Positions 28,801 to 33,277 of a DNA stretch of 38,470 nucleotides are shown here, piece by piece. Origin of the DNA: CAYMAT01 sp964388495 (GTDB lineage: Bacteria > Patescibacteriota > Gracilibacteria > Peribacterales > Peribacteraceae); assembly GCA_964388495.1 (NCBI GenBank), contig CAYMAT010000005.1, forward strand, positions 1-38,470, read 5' to 3'. How positions within the stretch are numbered: position 1 is the stretch's first letter; every line of letters starts with the position of its first letter. Under the pieces are notes generated by a model. That model was not told where the DNA came from. It saw only the letters and a program-made list of their open reading frames with translations, and made no database searches. A program made the translations under genes and the position numbers.

Positions 28801-29340
28801 CACTCCCGGACGCAGGATCCCGTCACGCGGGTCCAGTCGCAGCGTTACGGCATCACCGCGGCGGGTCATGTGCATGACCACCGGAACGGAGGCTCCGCTT
28901 CCGTCGGCGACGCTCACGCGCAGTTCGTCCTCCAGCCGCTGCATGTCCACGGGCGCCGTACCGCGCATGGAGGCGATGAGGAGGGGGAACGGCGAACCCG
29001 CCGGAATCTCGTTTCCCACGCGCATCGCCCTGATCTCGTCTGTAGATACCGCGTCATTTTCCTGCGCGCCCACGGCGGATGCCGCGGAGCTTCCCGTTTC
29101 GCTGGATACTTCCGCGGGCGAGAGTGCTCCGGACTCCGTGGGCATCAGGGATCCCGAGGCGATTTCCGGAATCGTGAGGCGCACACCGGTCATGGTGGCG
29201 CCGCTCCCCGTCCGGAGCAGTGACCCGCTCCCCGCCGTTGCGGTCTCGCTAGCGGAGATGTCCAGTGTCTCTCCTGTTTCCGCGGTGAAGGCGGCATGGA
29301 ACGGTGCAGTCATCTCCGCCACAAAAATGCACAGCATCAC
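13900..29340 (-). CDS. Giant secreted repeat protein with LamG and fibronectin-III-like modules
   Basis: At least 5146 residues. Layout: residues 1-20 are the end of a signal peptide; 20-150 are Ser/Thr/Gly-rich; about 150-440 are Ig-like modules; 560-720 are helical (SVQEKLADIALQDESVASAI); 720-1040 repeat the early modules. At about 1046 a WDGGG..N.CSTAANWSG motif opens a beta-rich region of five super-units, each with VSGSLVL strands, a VKDSN motif and a VYTDQG module. LamG/concanavalin-like domains lie at about 1174-1384, 1767-1990 and 2375-2590 (YWKLDD...DDVRIYNR). Ten Fn3-like modules run from about 4045 to the C-terminus (TWNTDE..YGTDSG, LSPGTTYYYK), with a Ser-rich linker between modules 7 and 8. 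No LPXTG, SLH or C-terminal membrane helix is seen. The GTG at 29340 is unlikely to be the true start: the frame stays open to 29412 and encodes the basic n-region of the signal peptide, but holds no ATG, GTG or TTG. It heads an operon with an ABC transporter. A cell-surface adhesin or carbohydrate-binding fibre is inferred. Confidence 0.88.
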   Translation of the reverse strand: MMLCIFVAEMTAPFHAAFTAETGETLDISASETATAGSGSLLRTGSGATMTGVRLTIPEIASGSLMPTESGALSPAEVSSETGSSAASAVGAQENDAVSTDEIRAMRVGNEIPAGSPFPLLIASMRGTAPVDMQRLEDELRVSVADGSGASVPVVMHMTRRGDAVTLRLDPRDGILRPGVMRVQVEHFSSGFLPRGIQEFLGGGTMLFDGDVRAGDIAWNADKPVYAAGDEGTLTVSTLNDENRAACMPLNASMTDPFGESRILERTGKDCARVSAQTQFGALFPAEGKYTAAVSWKETDAAALELEATSAPDTVSIRRDIPTQVLPGKTFDAHITLQVPYTFQGQVTERIPKNFAIAKNDSTASVHDEGDMWVITWEKLWEAGKTYTLGYSLTAPDAQPLMLQVGPLRLRGERTETPAQTLTEDKEPLPGIPDENPATSLPAAETGATLAVPQTESGATEQGARGTGSGSASTDAPETGSGFVGMMGTPLRLIASLFASVTDAENRTVNVSEGRPWLILTALTRERARTTGNASATVELKPVQNEFSGTESPTFHLLDTEFGGHEPALTPEGHLPEATALTEIAKALVTDEDVQGAVAKSLIVSASADVGEKLSSDSARRSDLKKTLETETGRTRGDAVSQSVSAVIRGNDSVQEKLADIALQDESVASAIEDAITPEVREQVITAAVTASLQDSSVSDAVSSALKAAKTDLSDVKESAVEAVTQTPEAAGDAVDAIVSREVDASAPLIEVTMTDAHGRVVTPHFHFQRGSVLLVLEPEQRFTPGVYSLTVRLRNPLDGSVEELTQDFAWGVLAMNPTQDRYAVGDHARVDIGVLNDYGEIACDADVELTVMSPGGTSTRLSTDDQSLTVSDDCGKKEARYIQPDYQALFTLAEAGTYLLHLEATTANGTRSLDTHITAGDEGPFTVRRTAATRLWPFAPSPMTISVDFHRDYTGDVTDLVPPGFVVSNTVPAAVTAPAATGTGTTVTWTGSWKAGSTATFSYDYDAPNISPQFYLVGPMRMGDSEELRSWQIANDAAKTWDGGGANNNCSTAANWSGDTIPTSADDIILDSTSTKAMTWDSGCPSTVASWTQSSGYTNTVTVSISNLTVSGTMSIADGTFTAPSGTLTVKGSFTQTAGTFSHNNGTVLLAPTGVQSLTLSAASAFNNLTLDSGLMQYWKLDDLTGSVARDSSRTRANATLINGPTWSGSSLNTLLKYYNPGGLKILASPTQYISATHASEAVNTVSLWVKTTTTVNTTSGCQYLVQFSGGQYIGLGNCSTSTNNESIGIYTDSVSHFSYLGNTISPGWHYLVCRYSAGAWGFYIDGTWYGGLQGVGSFGTHASALTAVTSESVGYNITGALDDVRIYNRSLAFSEMNRLYAGNKATGSGTYVLNNNLTVNGNLGIYDGTLDASSNYDVTVKGNADIQGDFIKGNGSFVMSGTGPQTLSGSTLFNNFSITASSARTAYLDYTSRQSVSGSLVLQGVSGNNLSLRSTKRGSGARILYDADSTQLDADIQYVNVKDSYANGGQSPVCSQSTEGCVDSGNTQNWVIQTSNISGTVYTDQGTTAATSPTVGLSINGAPFITTTANSSGQFTFSNVSMTGGTVLGFFVSGNALKAATVMIGPGTTTTGVDLYGNTLIIRSDPGTIPVTNPLLKIAANGGGSDMAAVYSVDSANTLSLASGKSVYLWANTTLNPGGRISASSLTNLGTLTMGTSGLTLTGSLLTSAGTFSTSTGTLLKSRATSQPLTLGSNSLNKLTINNGLVGYWKLDDGTGLVARDSSPTQSNGTLTNNPSWSGANLATQMRFYNPSAMKFDGTDDYISIPDNAALHPTSLTVSLWVKLSSLTNNATCGGAPSTQQYLIFKKNSQAYDSFSLIKNSGVWQFSMYSGSTSYYIQSSTVPVTGSWVHLVGTYANSTMKFYVNGSLEGTTTNAAGLDHSTNNLILGRTARCTTGDNYDAPLNGFLDDVRIYNRALSANEVSSLYNGNKNTGSGKYVLSSNTTIAGDLNVYAGALDAAGYNVSVSGNANLQADLTLGGGTMTLNGSGPQTISGSTVFSNLTKTVSAASTLYLDYTSRQSVSGALVLRGAAANLLSIRSTKSGSGARILLDGDAGTQTIDYLNVKDSNASGGQTLACDVVSEGCIGGTNNTNWQIYTNTLSGTVYTDQGVTAANSPTVRLAINGSLFATTTADSGGHYSFSNVSMTGGSVLTLYTTGSVPAVTAVAGVQSVMTDLDLYGNTLIVRSEDSGMPITNAMLLSGMSVGVNDIASICTVTANNDLIVNPGKTLYVWSGKYYTPGGNVIAGSLKNLGTMAMGTYALRIANSLTTNAGTLTTSTGVVLRPFTSAGTLTLGSNTLNKVIMGYDMATGNAGPVGSWNFNEASGTTCYDGSGNGNNATLVNSPTRSVNVAPVFYGNSGSLLFSSSAQYANVTSASALNPGTSNFTLSIWIKPTSIPASSSYTIISKYNYSGGVVPDKGYILSLNSAGKIVGYIDSDNPDIVSTSTVSTSQWTHVVLTYNNASATAKIFLNGVLDKTQTGLTSRNATSTRDLTFGYSALTGLNFAGTFDEIRLYNRELSNAEITLMAAGYNQPVNGTYTLGSALTASSNVTIGSGSTLDASSGNYNLSVGGDWLNKGGFTKRSGTVTFNGNGTQTLSGSTAFHNLTVSASTARTVNFAAGTRQTVSGSLTLNGATSNRLSLRSTVTSTQASLLLDGDSGTQSISELDVKDSNASGGQALVCNSCSNTGNNTNWIFPITGKVYSDAGSQAVGAGHTVAVSVNGGTPTTATTDSSGNFSLSKVISAGDVVAVYLTGTTNEDGAIVTVSDGNASAYTYNIYQDHLIVRNENGGSLTNANLATAASVGDTQLAELFGVSGGALTMGTDKTLLVPSGHTFAPGGTVNAANVTVQGTFTMGTNAVNVARSWNSTSGTFTGTNTVTFTGSGTIRKGSSNFSTLVFNALNGKWTPVSSLATTGNLTVTAGMLNLSGSSLTVGGTFRNDDTLRMHGDETLTTVTNDTAHGGTVWYDGKNSYTGLNGFTSFANLTLSGAGVWTLSSNIAATGNVTLTTGTLLQKQKTISVGGNWTDTATFTSSGSMVFTGNGNITEPRGFKSLTVNAAGGTVALQQALTVSGSIVISAGTLDVSAANHKLTLSGSLTNNGSFNARAGTVVLNGGNQSIAGSSNTTFYNLTKTVTSAATLTLPTGATTTTLGATVLQGAPGQLLSLRSSTPGTKAPFTIGATGRSISYVDVKDQNNAGSTVVCDTVCSNSLNNTGWSFPVSVNVYTDAGVTPAADGTTVAFGLNGVLQTTADTVSGAARFTSVEVLPGDILTFWISGESITGATVVVSDAQQLSIPLYKNTLILRSEGASSITNANIATATVSDADLSAVYGVSGGALTMAAGNELRIPSGNTYAPGGTVNARDLTVEGTFTMGTNAVNVARSWNSTSGTFTGTNTVTFTGSGTIRKGSSNFSTLVFNALNGKWTPVSSLATTGNLTVTAGMLNLSGSSLTVGGTFRNDDTLRMHGDETLTTVTNDTAHGGTVWYDGKNSYTGLNGFTSFANLTLSGAGVWTLNNAITVGGNHTLTKGTLNQNGQSITVGGDWTDTATFIGNGTTTFTNTASITEPGHFGSLTVNAPSKTVTLSAPLNVSGSLILRNGTLDVGSNKTISLDGVWEKESGGSFTQGAGTVRLTGVNQTLSGSTTFYNLSKRTSVPATLTFNAGTTQTVQGTWTMRGAAGNLLALQSSTAGQQWNINPSAYDLQYFSVQDSNNTSGTTILAANDATSAGNNTDWAFPMVVHTLAQDGTPLGSGITVSAFVDTNPVVTSTTNGSGIATFNDGTPSHLVNGLNDGARLTLYFHTGSSTGTLITVTNGTTLDFDVYADTLSVGSQGTNPVTNATIQAASGALHTAGLSLLYSKSGSALRMGTGVTLRAFNGTYSPGSRVYASTVRVAGTLEMDTNDVYVSQDWDATGGSFSGNNTTYFTATSDAYITSNNNETVHDNYFHNVTFIVSDGSASHWTTTDLFQFTGVQTVVNPYGSTDLFPPIISNLSVSNITSTTARVLWRTAEASTEAVRYGTVSGSLGLTESGIAGDYNMTHVITLTGLSPGTTYYYKAVSTDSGNNEGTSAEQSFTTAPADTAAPVITHTATGSLTSTSVRVIWDTNETATGAVLYGTNSLNLNLSARDTGYNMHHDVSIESLTPDTVYYFKVYSTDASGNQGNGTLLSFRTLPVDTTPPVISDPATESLASTSVRVTWTTNESATGAVLYGTDSGDLSQVQRGTGYNMSHSILLSGLTPGTVYYWKAAASDATGNETIGDLQSFTTPALDTTPPVISDTATGSLTSTGVQVSWNTDETATGAVLYGTDSGDLSNRAALTTFDMHHAVSLSGLEPGTAYYFKVQSTDTSGNSSEDSVKSFTTISVDTTPPVISDTATGSLTTTSVTVRWRTNEITTELVNYGTASDNLEFSASTGTNNMRHFVDLEGLSPGTTYYFEPVSTDTAGNTTHGDVLSFTTPSPDTTGPVVSDLSAALLTDSEAVVTWNTDEAAQMRIDYGTDSGALVNSASNDSFNVSHYTVLSSLSAEVPYYYQITTVDAEGNSTVESIHSFNTIGRLYTQSQVDEEVAAAVASVTAGGGSIFRWRDLQPPKLSGFTVDAQETSAVIGWTTDEPSTSLVESGRDSAHERGTFDTSSLTGSLVHAVTLTHLSPATTYKYVAISYDAAGNAGIAEEQSFTTLGTPPGSSSSSQASSLSSEASSASTSSSSSSLHPAAPEENTVSAFDQAIAKAVSIAESLGDALSGDQYRATLQGGVFALQKLARTTLAPVYSSEPKVEFLPDAVKITWTTDVQGSSLVSYAPEKSYAKDAYLQTSGQPQDDVNEHAVLLFGLTPGTRYHYQARTVTAVGTESVSPDLTFTTPQSAVEILTYKTEILGPDSARFTWTTSAPTTSAATAIPYLDGIRAPEQAITEQTAGFGTEHSITLNGFDSTTYYEVELWGTTSADLTVSKVISRFVTAKDGIPLEITGIQTNSALLPGKDSRVQAVITWVTNISASSRVSFQKGIAANPDEPLQQVAQEPAGYGRKHVVVLPSLEPGSIYSFRVESTDTTGHSVVSRTYTMLTPREKESVFHVIINQIESIFGWVNQLRT
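18618..19055 (-). repeat. 438-bp perfect direct repeat, copy 1
   Basis: Identical base for base to 20172-20609 by direct comparison, offset 1554 bp (518 codons, in frame). It encodes about 146 residues of the beta-rich region of the giant protein. Adjacent super-units are much more diverged. Confidence 0.95.
20172..20609 (-). repeat. 438-bp perfect direct repeat, copy 2
   Basis: Partner of 18618-19055. The identity stops sharply at both ends (after accct on one side, before tgagcgtcc on the other), as expected from recent gene conversion, or from an assembler collapsing two near-identical units. Confidence 0.95.
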
Positions 29341-29601
29341 CCACGCCAGAACGGACTGGATACGCTGCAGCCGCTGAGGGAAATTTTGTGTGTGTATGTG
29401 AAAGTCGAAATCTCAAGATTATACCGTATGGAAGCCATTTTTTCCATGGTCGGGTCTGACCGATAAGGGCTGTGGGTAATTGCAAAAACAAAAAAATATT
29501 TTTTAAAATATTATTTCATCATAAACCGCTTTGTTTAGTCCTTATGAACAGATATTTAATAGTTAATTAAAAAATATTTTGTTAATTACGCAAACTATTT
29601 C
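29341..29601 (-). promoter_or_regulatory. AT-rich promoter region of the giant protein operon
   Basis: This 261-bp gap separates rlmE from the giant gene. A TATAAT -10 lies at 29418-29423 on the minus strand; no good -35 is seen. The rest is strongly AT-rich (29490-29590), unlike the GC-rich genes around it. The part from 29341 to 29412 is open in frame with the giant gene and probably codes for the start of its signal peptide. Confidence 0.6.
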
Positions 29602-30195
29602 TCAGTATTTTTCGGCCACCACATACACTTCACGGCTTCGGTCGCGGCTCGCCGCCGCTACGCGGATTTTTACGTCGCGCCACTCTTGTTTGAGTTTCTG
29701 CAAAAATACGTCAAAGTCCGCACCGCGGAAGACCTTCACGGCTATCCGTCCGCCCCGTCGCAAAAATTCCTGTCCCACCGCAAACGCCGCATTGGCCAGC
29801 TCCACGGATTTCCACTGGTCCATGTCCTTGATGCCGGAGGTGTTGGGCGCGGCGTCGCTCAAAACAGTGTCCAGCTTTTTCACACCCTCGCGCTCCAGAA
29901 TCTCGCGGATGTACTGGTGATCCGTCATGTCGCCTTTGTAGATCGCCACGTTCTCGGCGATGTCCTCAATGTGCTGAAGGTCCAGTCCAATCACCACGCC
30001 CTTGGGGCCAATCACCTTGCTGGTGTACTGCAGCCAGCTGCCGGGGCAGGCTCCCAGGTCCATCACCATGAAGCCCGGCTTGAGCAGGCGGAATTTCTCA
30101 TCCAGCTCCATCAGCTTGTACACGGAGCGGGCGCGGTAGCCTTCGGCTGCCGCCTTTTTGCTCCACTTGTCGTTGGGGATGTAGGGCTTGGGCAT
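29602..30195 (-). CDS. rlmE: 23S rRNA 2'-O-methyltransferase RlmE (FtsJ/RrmJ)
   Basis: A 197-residue RlmE, which 2'-O-methylates U2552 (E. coli numbering) in the 23S A-loop at a late step of large-subunit assembly. The SAM-binding motif is VMDLGACPGSWLQY (44-57). The catalytic K-D-K-E tetrad is visible as K27 (SVYKLM), D114 (VLSDAAPN), K154 (RIAVKVF) and E189 (SREVYVV). Length and start (MPKPYIPNDKWSKKA) match the family. It is last in the run pheS, pyrE, rsmG, rlmE, separated from rsmG by a repeat-filled gap; no -10 or Shine-Dalgarno site adjoins the ATG. Confidence 0.93.
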   Translation of the reverse strand: MPKPYIPNDKWSKKAAAEGYRARSVYKLMELDEKFRLLKPGFMVMDLGACPGSWLQYTSKVIGPKGVVIGLDLQHIEDIAENVAIYKGDMTDHQYIREILEREGVKKLDTVLSDAAPNTSGIKDMDQWKSVELANAAFAVGQEFLRRGGRIAVKVFRGADFDVFLQKLKQEWRDVKIRVAAASRDRSREVYVVAEKY

Positions 30196-30197
30196 AG

Positions 30198-30262
30198 AGA
30201 GAGCGATGAGTGATCAGTTGTCAGCGATGAGCGATCAGCTATAAGCGATGAGTAATCGGTAA
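30198..30262. repeat. Degenerate tandem spacer repeat (agcgatgag units)
   Basis: Three near-copies of agcgatgagYRatc follow each other between rlmE and rsmG, with interspersed cagctata. The same motif forms the core of the element at 4418-4532. Confidence 0.55.
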
Positions 30263-30268
30263 CCAGTT

Positions 30269-30967
30269 TTACAGAGGATGCTTCTTGGGGAGACCGATGG
30301 TACGCGGATAACTCTTGTCCAGCACGCCGGTTTTGCGGAAGACGAGCAGCTGACGGGTGCCTGCGGGATCGGGCAGGGTATAGGGATGAAGCTCCTGTAG
30401 CGCGCAATGGAGCGTCTCCTGCGCCTTCTCCGACGCCCGCAATTCGTCCTCGATCTTCAGGCTTTTCCAGAGCACCACGTACCCGCCGTCCCGGACCAGC
30501 GGCGCGCAATATTCCAGGTCCGTGCTGATCACGTCCACGGCGCGGCACGTCAGCACATCGAATTTCTCCCGCAGTTTTCCGTGGCCAAGTGTTTCCGCAC
30601 GGTCGCTGACGAGCGTAAGGTTACGTATGCCGCATGCCGCCGCAATGCGCCCTATGGCGTCCACTTTCTTCTTTGTGGCGTCAATCCCGGTGAATGTCCA
30701 CTCCGGCCTGGCTGCTGCAAGCGGGAGAAGGGGGAATCCGCCGCCCGTTCCCATGTCGGCAACGGAGAGGGAAGGGGAATCCGGAAAAAGTTTTTCGGCG
30801 ATATCCAAAAACGGAAGCGAATCCAGGATATTCCCCGTCCAACAGGCTTCCTCCGTGCGCAGGGCGGACAGGTTGATCTGCGCGTTTTCCTGCAGGAAAA
30901 CCGTCATGACGTGCCGGAGCTTTTGTTCCAGAACCGCGTCCACAGGCACAGGATACAGGCTCGTCAC
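30269..30967 (-). CDS. rsmG: 16S rRNA (guanine-N7) methyltransferase RsmG
   Basis: A 232-residue RsmG (GidB), which methylates N7 of G527 (E. coli numbering) in 16S rRNA using SAM. The SAM motif is VADMGTGGGFPLLPLA. DATKKKVDAI and FDVLTCRAV follow at the expected spacing, and the C-terminal YPRTIGLPKKHPL matches the family's YPRxxGxPxKxPL. I prefer the GTG start at 30967 because it overlaps the pyrE stop as GTGA, the usual coupling arrangement; an ATG at 30988 would overlap more. Loss of RsmG gives low-level streptomycin resistance in other bacteria. Confidence 0.92.
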   Translation of the reverse strand: MTSLYPVPVDAVLEQKLRHVMTVFLQENAQINLSALRTEEACWTGNILDSLPFLDIAEKLFPDSPSLSVADMGTGGGFPLLPLAAARPEWTFTGIDATKKKVDAIGRIAAACGIRNLTLVSDRAETLGHGKLREKFDVLTCRAVDVISTDLEYCAPLVRDGGYVVLWKSLKIEDELRASEKAQETLHCALQELHPYTLPDPAGTRQLLVFRKTGVLDKSYPRTIGLPKKHPL

Positions 30968-31608
30968 TTCCCCAGCATCTTTCCCCACGGCTCGGGATTC
31001 TCCGCAAAGGCCTTCACCAGGTCCGCCTCGCCCTGATTGATGCGGTCCTGCGCCACGGCGCTTTGCAGGAGTGCCGTGATGGACGTGAGCGGATGCAGGT
31101 CCACTGTAGCTGCCTGCGCAGCCTCCTTCGCTACTGCAAACTCGTACGTGAAAATGGAGACGACATCCGTGACGACCGCCTTGCCCTCGTCGCGCAGTGC
31201 TTCCACGGTGGAGATGGAACTTCCCCCCGTGCTGATCAGGTCCTCGACCACCACTACGTGCTGCTCGGGCTTCAGGTCACCCTCTATCCTTTTCTTTGCA
31301 CCGTGTTCCTTGGCTTTGGCGCGGACGTATACAAACGGCAGGTTCAGTTTGTCCGCCACCAGTGCCGCCCAGCCGATGGCCGCGGTGGCCGTGCCCGCGA
31401 TCACGTCCGGCTGCACGTGCAGCGCGCGTACGCGCGAAGCCAGCGCCTGCACCACAAACGTGCGGGCTTCCGGGTGGCTGTAGATCATGCGGTTGTCGCA
31501 GTAGATGGGCGACTTGATCCCGCTGGTCCATGTGTAGGGTTGCGACGGAGAGAGTTTCACCGCGCCAATGGAGAGCAGAAATTCGGCGATGCGCTGGGAG
31601 TGGGGCAT
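30964..31608 (-). CDS. pyrE: Orotate phosphoribosyltransferase
   Basis: A 214-residue PyrE, which joins orotate and PRPP to make OMP in pyrimidine synthesis. The N-terminus (IAEFLLSIGAVKLS) and substrate region (YTWTSGIKSPIYCDNR) match the family. The PRPP motif is VVVVEDLISTGGSS. The catalytic-loop region is VRAKAKEHGAKKRIEG. It overlaps rsmG by 4 nt. It follows pheS by 89 bp, an interval holding a dispersed hairpin repeat. No clear promoter or Shine-Dalgarno site adjoins the ATG. Confidence 0.94.
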   Translation of the reverse strand: MPHSQRIAEFLLSIGAVKLSPSQPYTWTSGIKSPIYCDNRMIYSHPEARTFVVQALASRVRALHVQPDVIAGTATAAIGWAALVADKLNLPFVYVRAKAKEHGAKKRIEGDLKPEQHVVVVEDLISTGGSSISTVEALRDEGKAVVTDVVSIFTYEFAVAKEAAQAATVDLHPLTSITALLQSAVAQDRINQGEADLVKAFAENPEPWGKMLGK

Positions 31609-31665
31609 AAGGAGGGTGAGAACTGGCGGAGGAATCGCAGGTTACCGGTGTAAAAGGATTGCAAG

Positions 31666-31695
31666 TTCGGCTTGCCGGCCAAAGATCGCAAAGCG
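31666..31695. repeat. Dispersed hairpin repeat (copy 2)
   Basis: A hairpin (cggc ttgccggcc) followed by aaagatcgcaaagcg, matching the unit at 942-975. It lies between the pheS stop and pyrE. Confidence 0.45.
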
Positions 31696-31697
31696 GG

Positions 31698-32720
31698 TCA
31701 GAACTGTCGCAAAAATCGTAGATCTCCTTGATAGAACGAGCGCAGGTCCGGGATCTGGTTCCGGATCATGATCATGCGTTCCACGCCAAAGCCAAACGCA
31801 AAGCCCTGCCACTTGTCCGGGTCTATGCCGCAGTTCTTGAGCACGTTGGGGTGCACCATGCCGCAGCCCGCCACCTCCAGCCAGCGCCCCTCGCGGCTCT
31901 TGCTCTCGTCGCCCTGCCAGCGCAGGTCCATTTCCAGTCCGGGTTCCACAAAGGGGAAGTAGCCCGTGCGGAAACGGAAATCCACGTTGGGGGAAACCAG
32001 CTCGCGCACGGCCGTCATCATCACGGCCTTCATGTTGGCCAGGTTTACGTCTTCGCCAATCATCAGCCCCTCAAACTGGTGGAACATGGGCGAGTGCGTG
32101 GCGTCCGCGTCCTTGCGGTACACGCGGCCGGGGCAAATGATCCTGAACGGCGGCTTGTGCGTCTGCATGTAGCGCACCTGCACCGTGGATGTGTGGCCGC
32201 GCAGCAGCCACTTGTTCTCCGGGTCCGAGTCCTTGTCCAGGTAGAAGATGTCCTGCGCGTCGCGCGCGGAGTGGCCTTTGCCAAAATTCAGCTTGTCGAA
32301 GTTGTGTTCCTCGGTATCCACCTCCGGCCCGTCGGCCACGTCAAAACCCATGCGGCCAAACACGTCGATGACCTCGTTGATGAATTCCGGGATGGGGTGC
32401 AGATGGCCCGTCTGGCGCGGCGGCAGTTCCAGCGTCACGTCCAGGCGGTCATCCGTGCCCAGGGAGGAGAGTGACGCGTTGCTCAGCCCGTCACGGCGCA
32501 GCGCGACGGCCTCCGTCAGCTCCTGCTTGATGCGGTTCAGTTCCTGTCCGCGCTTGCTCCGCTCGTCACCGGACAAATTGCCCAATTCCTTCATGGCGGC
32601 GGTCAGCAGACCCTGCTTGCGTCCGAAGATCTGGAGCTCGATCGCTTCCAGCTCCGCAGCGTTCGCTGCTTCGGAAATCTTGGTTTTAAGTTCGGCAATG
32701 CTTTCGGCAGTCAGGGACAT
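31698..32720 (-). CDS. pheS: Phenylalanyl-tRNA synthetase alpha subunit (left copy)
   Basis: A 340-residue PheS, the catalytic alpha subunit charging tRNA-Phe. Residues 1-90 form the N-terminal coiled-coil arm that contacts tRNA. Class II motifs are all visible: HPIPEFINEVIDVFGRMGF (motif 1 region), FRIICPGRVYRKDADATHSPMFHQFEGL (motif 2, cited in part) and FAFGFGVERMIMI (motif 3). pheT is not adjacent. The start is set by TATCCT 6 nt before the ATG and by agreement with the second copy at 37659. A second, diverged pheS lies at the right end. Confidence 0.95.
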   Translation of the reverse strand: MSLTAESIAELKTKISEAANAAELEAIELQIFGRKQGLLTAAMKELGNLSGDERSKRGQELNRIKQELTEAVALRRDGLSNASLSSLGTDDRLDVTLELPPRQTGHLHPIPEFINEVIDVFGRMGFDVADGPEVDTEEHNFDKLNFGKGHSARDAQDIFYLDKDSDPENKWLLRGHTSTVQVRYMQTHKPPFRIICPGRVYRKDADATHSPMFHQFEGLMIGEDVNLANMKAVMMTAVRELVSPNVDFRFRTGYFPFVEPGLEMDLRWQGDESKSREGRWLEVAGCGMVHPNVLKNCGIDPDKWQGFAFGFGVERMIMIRNQIPDLRSFYQGDLRFLRQF

Positions 32721-32726
32721 GGGGAA

Positions 32727-32732
32727 AGGATA
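32727..32732 (-). promoter_or_regulatory. -10 element (TATCCT) of pheS, leaderless start
   Basis: TATCCT, 6 nt (ttcccc), ATG on the minus strand. The right-hand pheS has TATTCT at the same spacing. Confidence 0.6.
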
Positions 32733-32753
32733 AGGCAAAGACGCCCGGAGATC

Positions 32754-32820
32754 GAGGAGATCAAAGAACGTGAGGAGATCAAAGATTTTCTTTGAGTTCT
32801 TCGATTTCCTTGATTTCCTC
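32754..32820. repeat. Long imperfect inverted repeat
   Basis: Two 31-nt arms (32754-32784 and about 32790-32820) pair at roughly two thirds of positions around tttt. The arms are purine-rich gaggagatcaaag and pyrimidine-rich cttgatttcctc. It fills the gap between pheS and the small membrane protein. Confidence 0.55.
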
Positions 32821-32827
32821 TCTTTCT

Positions 32828-33190
32828 TTACGAGTGCATCGCTAACTCCAGCAGAACGAACACCCCCACAATCATCAAGCCAATCCACCACGTGAGGAGT
32901 CCCAGAAGATGGAACAGCAGGATGATGATGGCTGCCACGCCCAGGAAAATGCCCTCGCGCACGGAAATTCCCAGCGCCTGCCCCACGTCCCACGAGTGCA
33001 GCGGCAGCGCGCGCCAGAGCCCGTAGAACAGCAGCGTTCCCACAGAGCTCAGGCACAAAAAGAGGCTGATGAAGAATGCGGGAATGGCGTAGGCGGGCGC
33101 CGTCAGCGGGCTGACTCTCAGGACCACCACCAGCAGGGACGCGGTGGAGAGGATGGCGGAGAGCGAGATGGCAAAGAGAAGCGAGGTCAC
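32828..33190 (-). CDS. Small four-helix membrane protein (left copy)
   Basis: A 120-residue membrane protein with four hydrophobic segments: about 2-24, 33-58, 74-93 and 95-116. Charged residues are few (R25, R60, D68, R78, E79). It has no recognised domain. It starts with GTG; a TATCAT hexamer ends 8 nt upstream. A homologue lies in the same position between the glycosylase and pheS at 37257-37619, so the three genes form a conserved unit despite no obvious functional link. The paired motif SWDVGQ/TWDTGK before the third helix is shared by both copies. Confidence 0.8.
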   Translation of the reverse strand: MTSLLFAISLSAILSTASLLVVVLRVSPLTAPAYAIPAFFISLFLCLSSVGTLLFYGLWRALPLHSWDVGQALGISVREGIFLGVAAIIILLFHLLGLLTWWIGLMIVGVFVLLELAMHS

Positions 33191-33220
33191 AAGGGCGAAT
33201 GATACAGCATAGTGAATAGA

Positions 33221-33277
33221 TGAAAGTTGAAAACGGAAAGTTCATGCCACTTTCCACTGTCAGTTTTCAGTTTTTCA
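33221..33277. repeat. Inverted spacer repeat reaching the glycosylase stop codon
   Basis: tgaaagttgaaaacggaaagt pairs, with small bulges, with the complement of actttcca...gttttcagtttttca. The right arm supplies the TGA stop of the uracil-DNA glycosylase (33275-33277). Confidence 0.5.

Noticed and set aside
14000..29300. Many long plus-strand ORFs opposite the giant gene, up to 788 codons
   Set aside because: They are antisense shadows of a GC-rich, repeat-containing gene; they lack domains and are rich in Arg, Gly and His.
13900..29340. CRISPR array or tandem DNA repeats in the giant gene
   Set aside because: The repeats are in-frame protein modules of 90-600 residues with diverged DNA; there are no short direct repeats with regular unique spacers.
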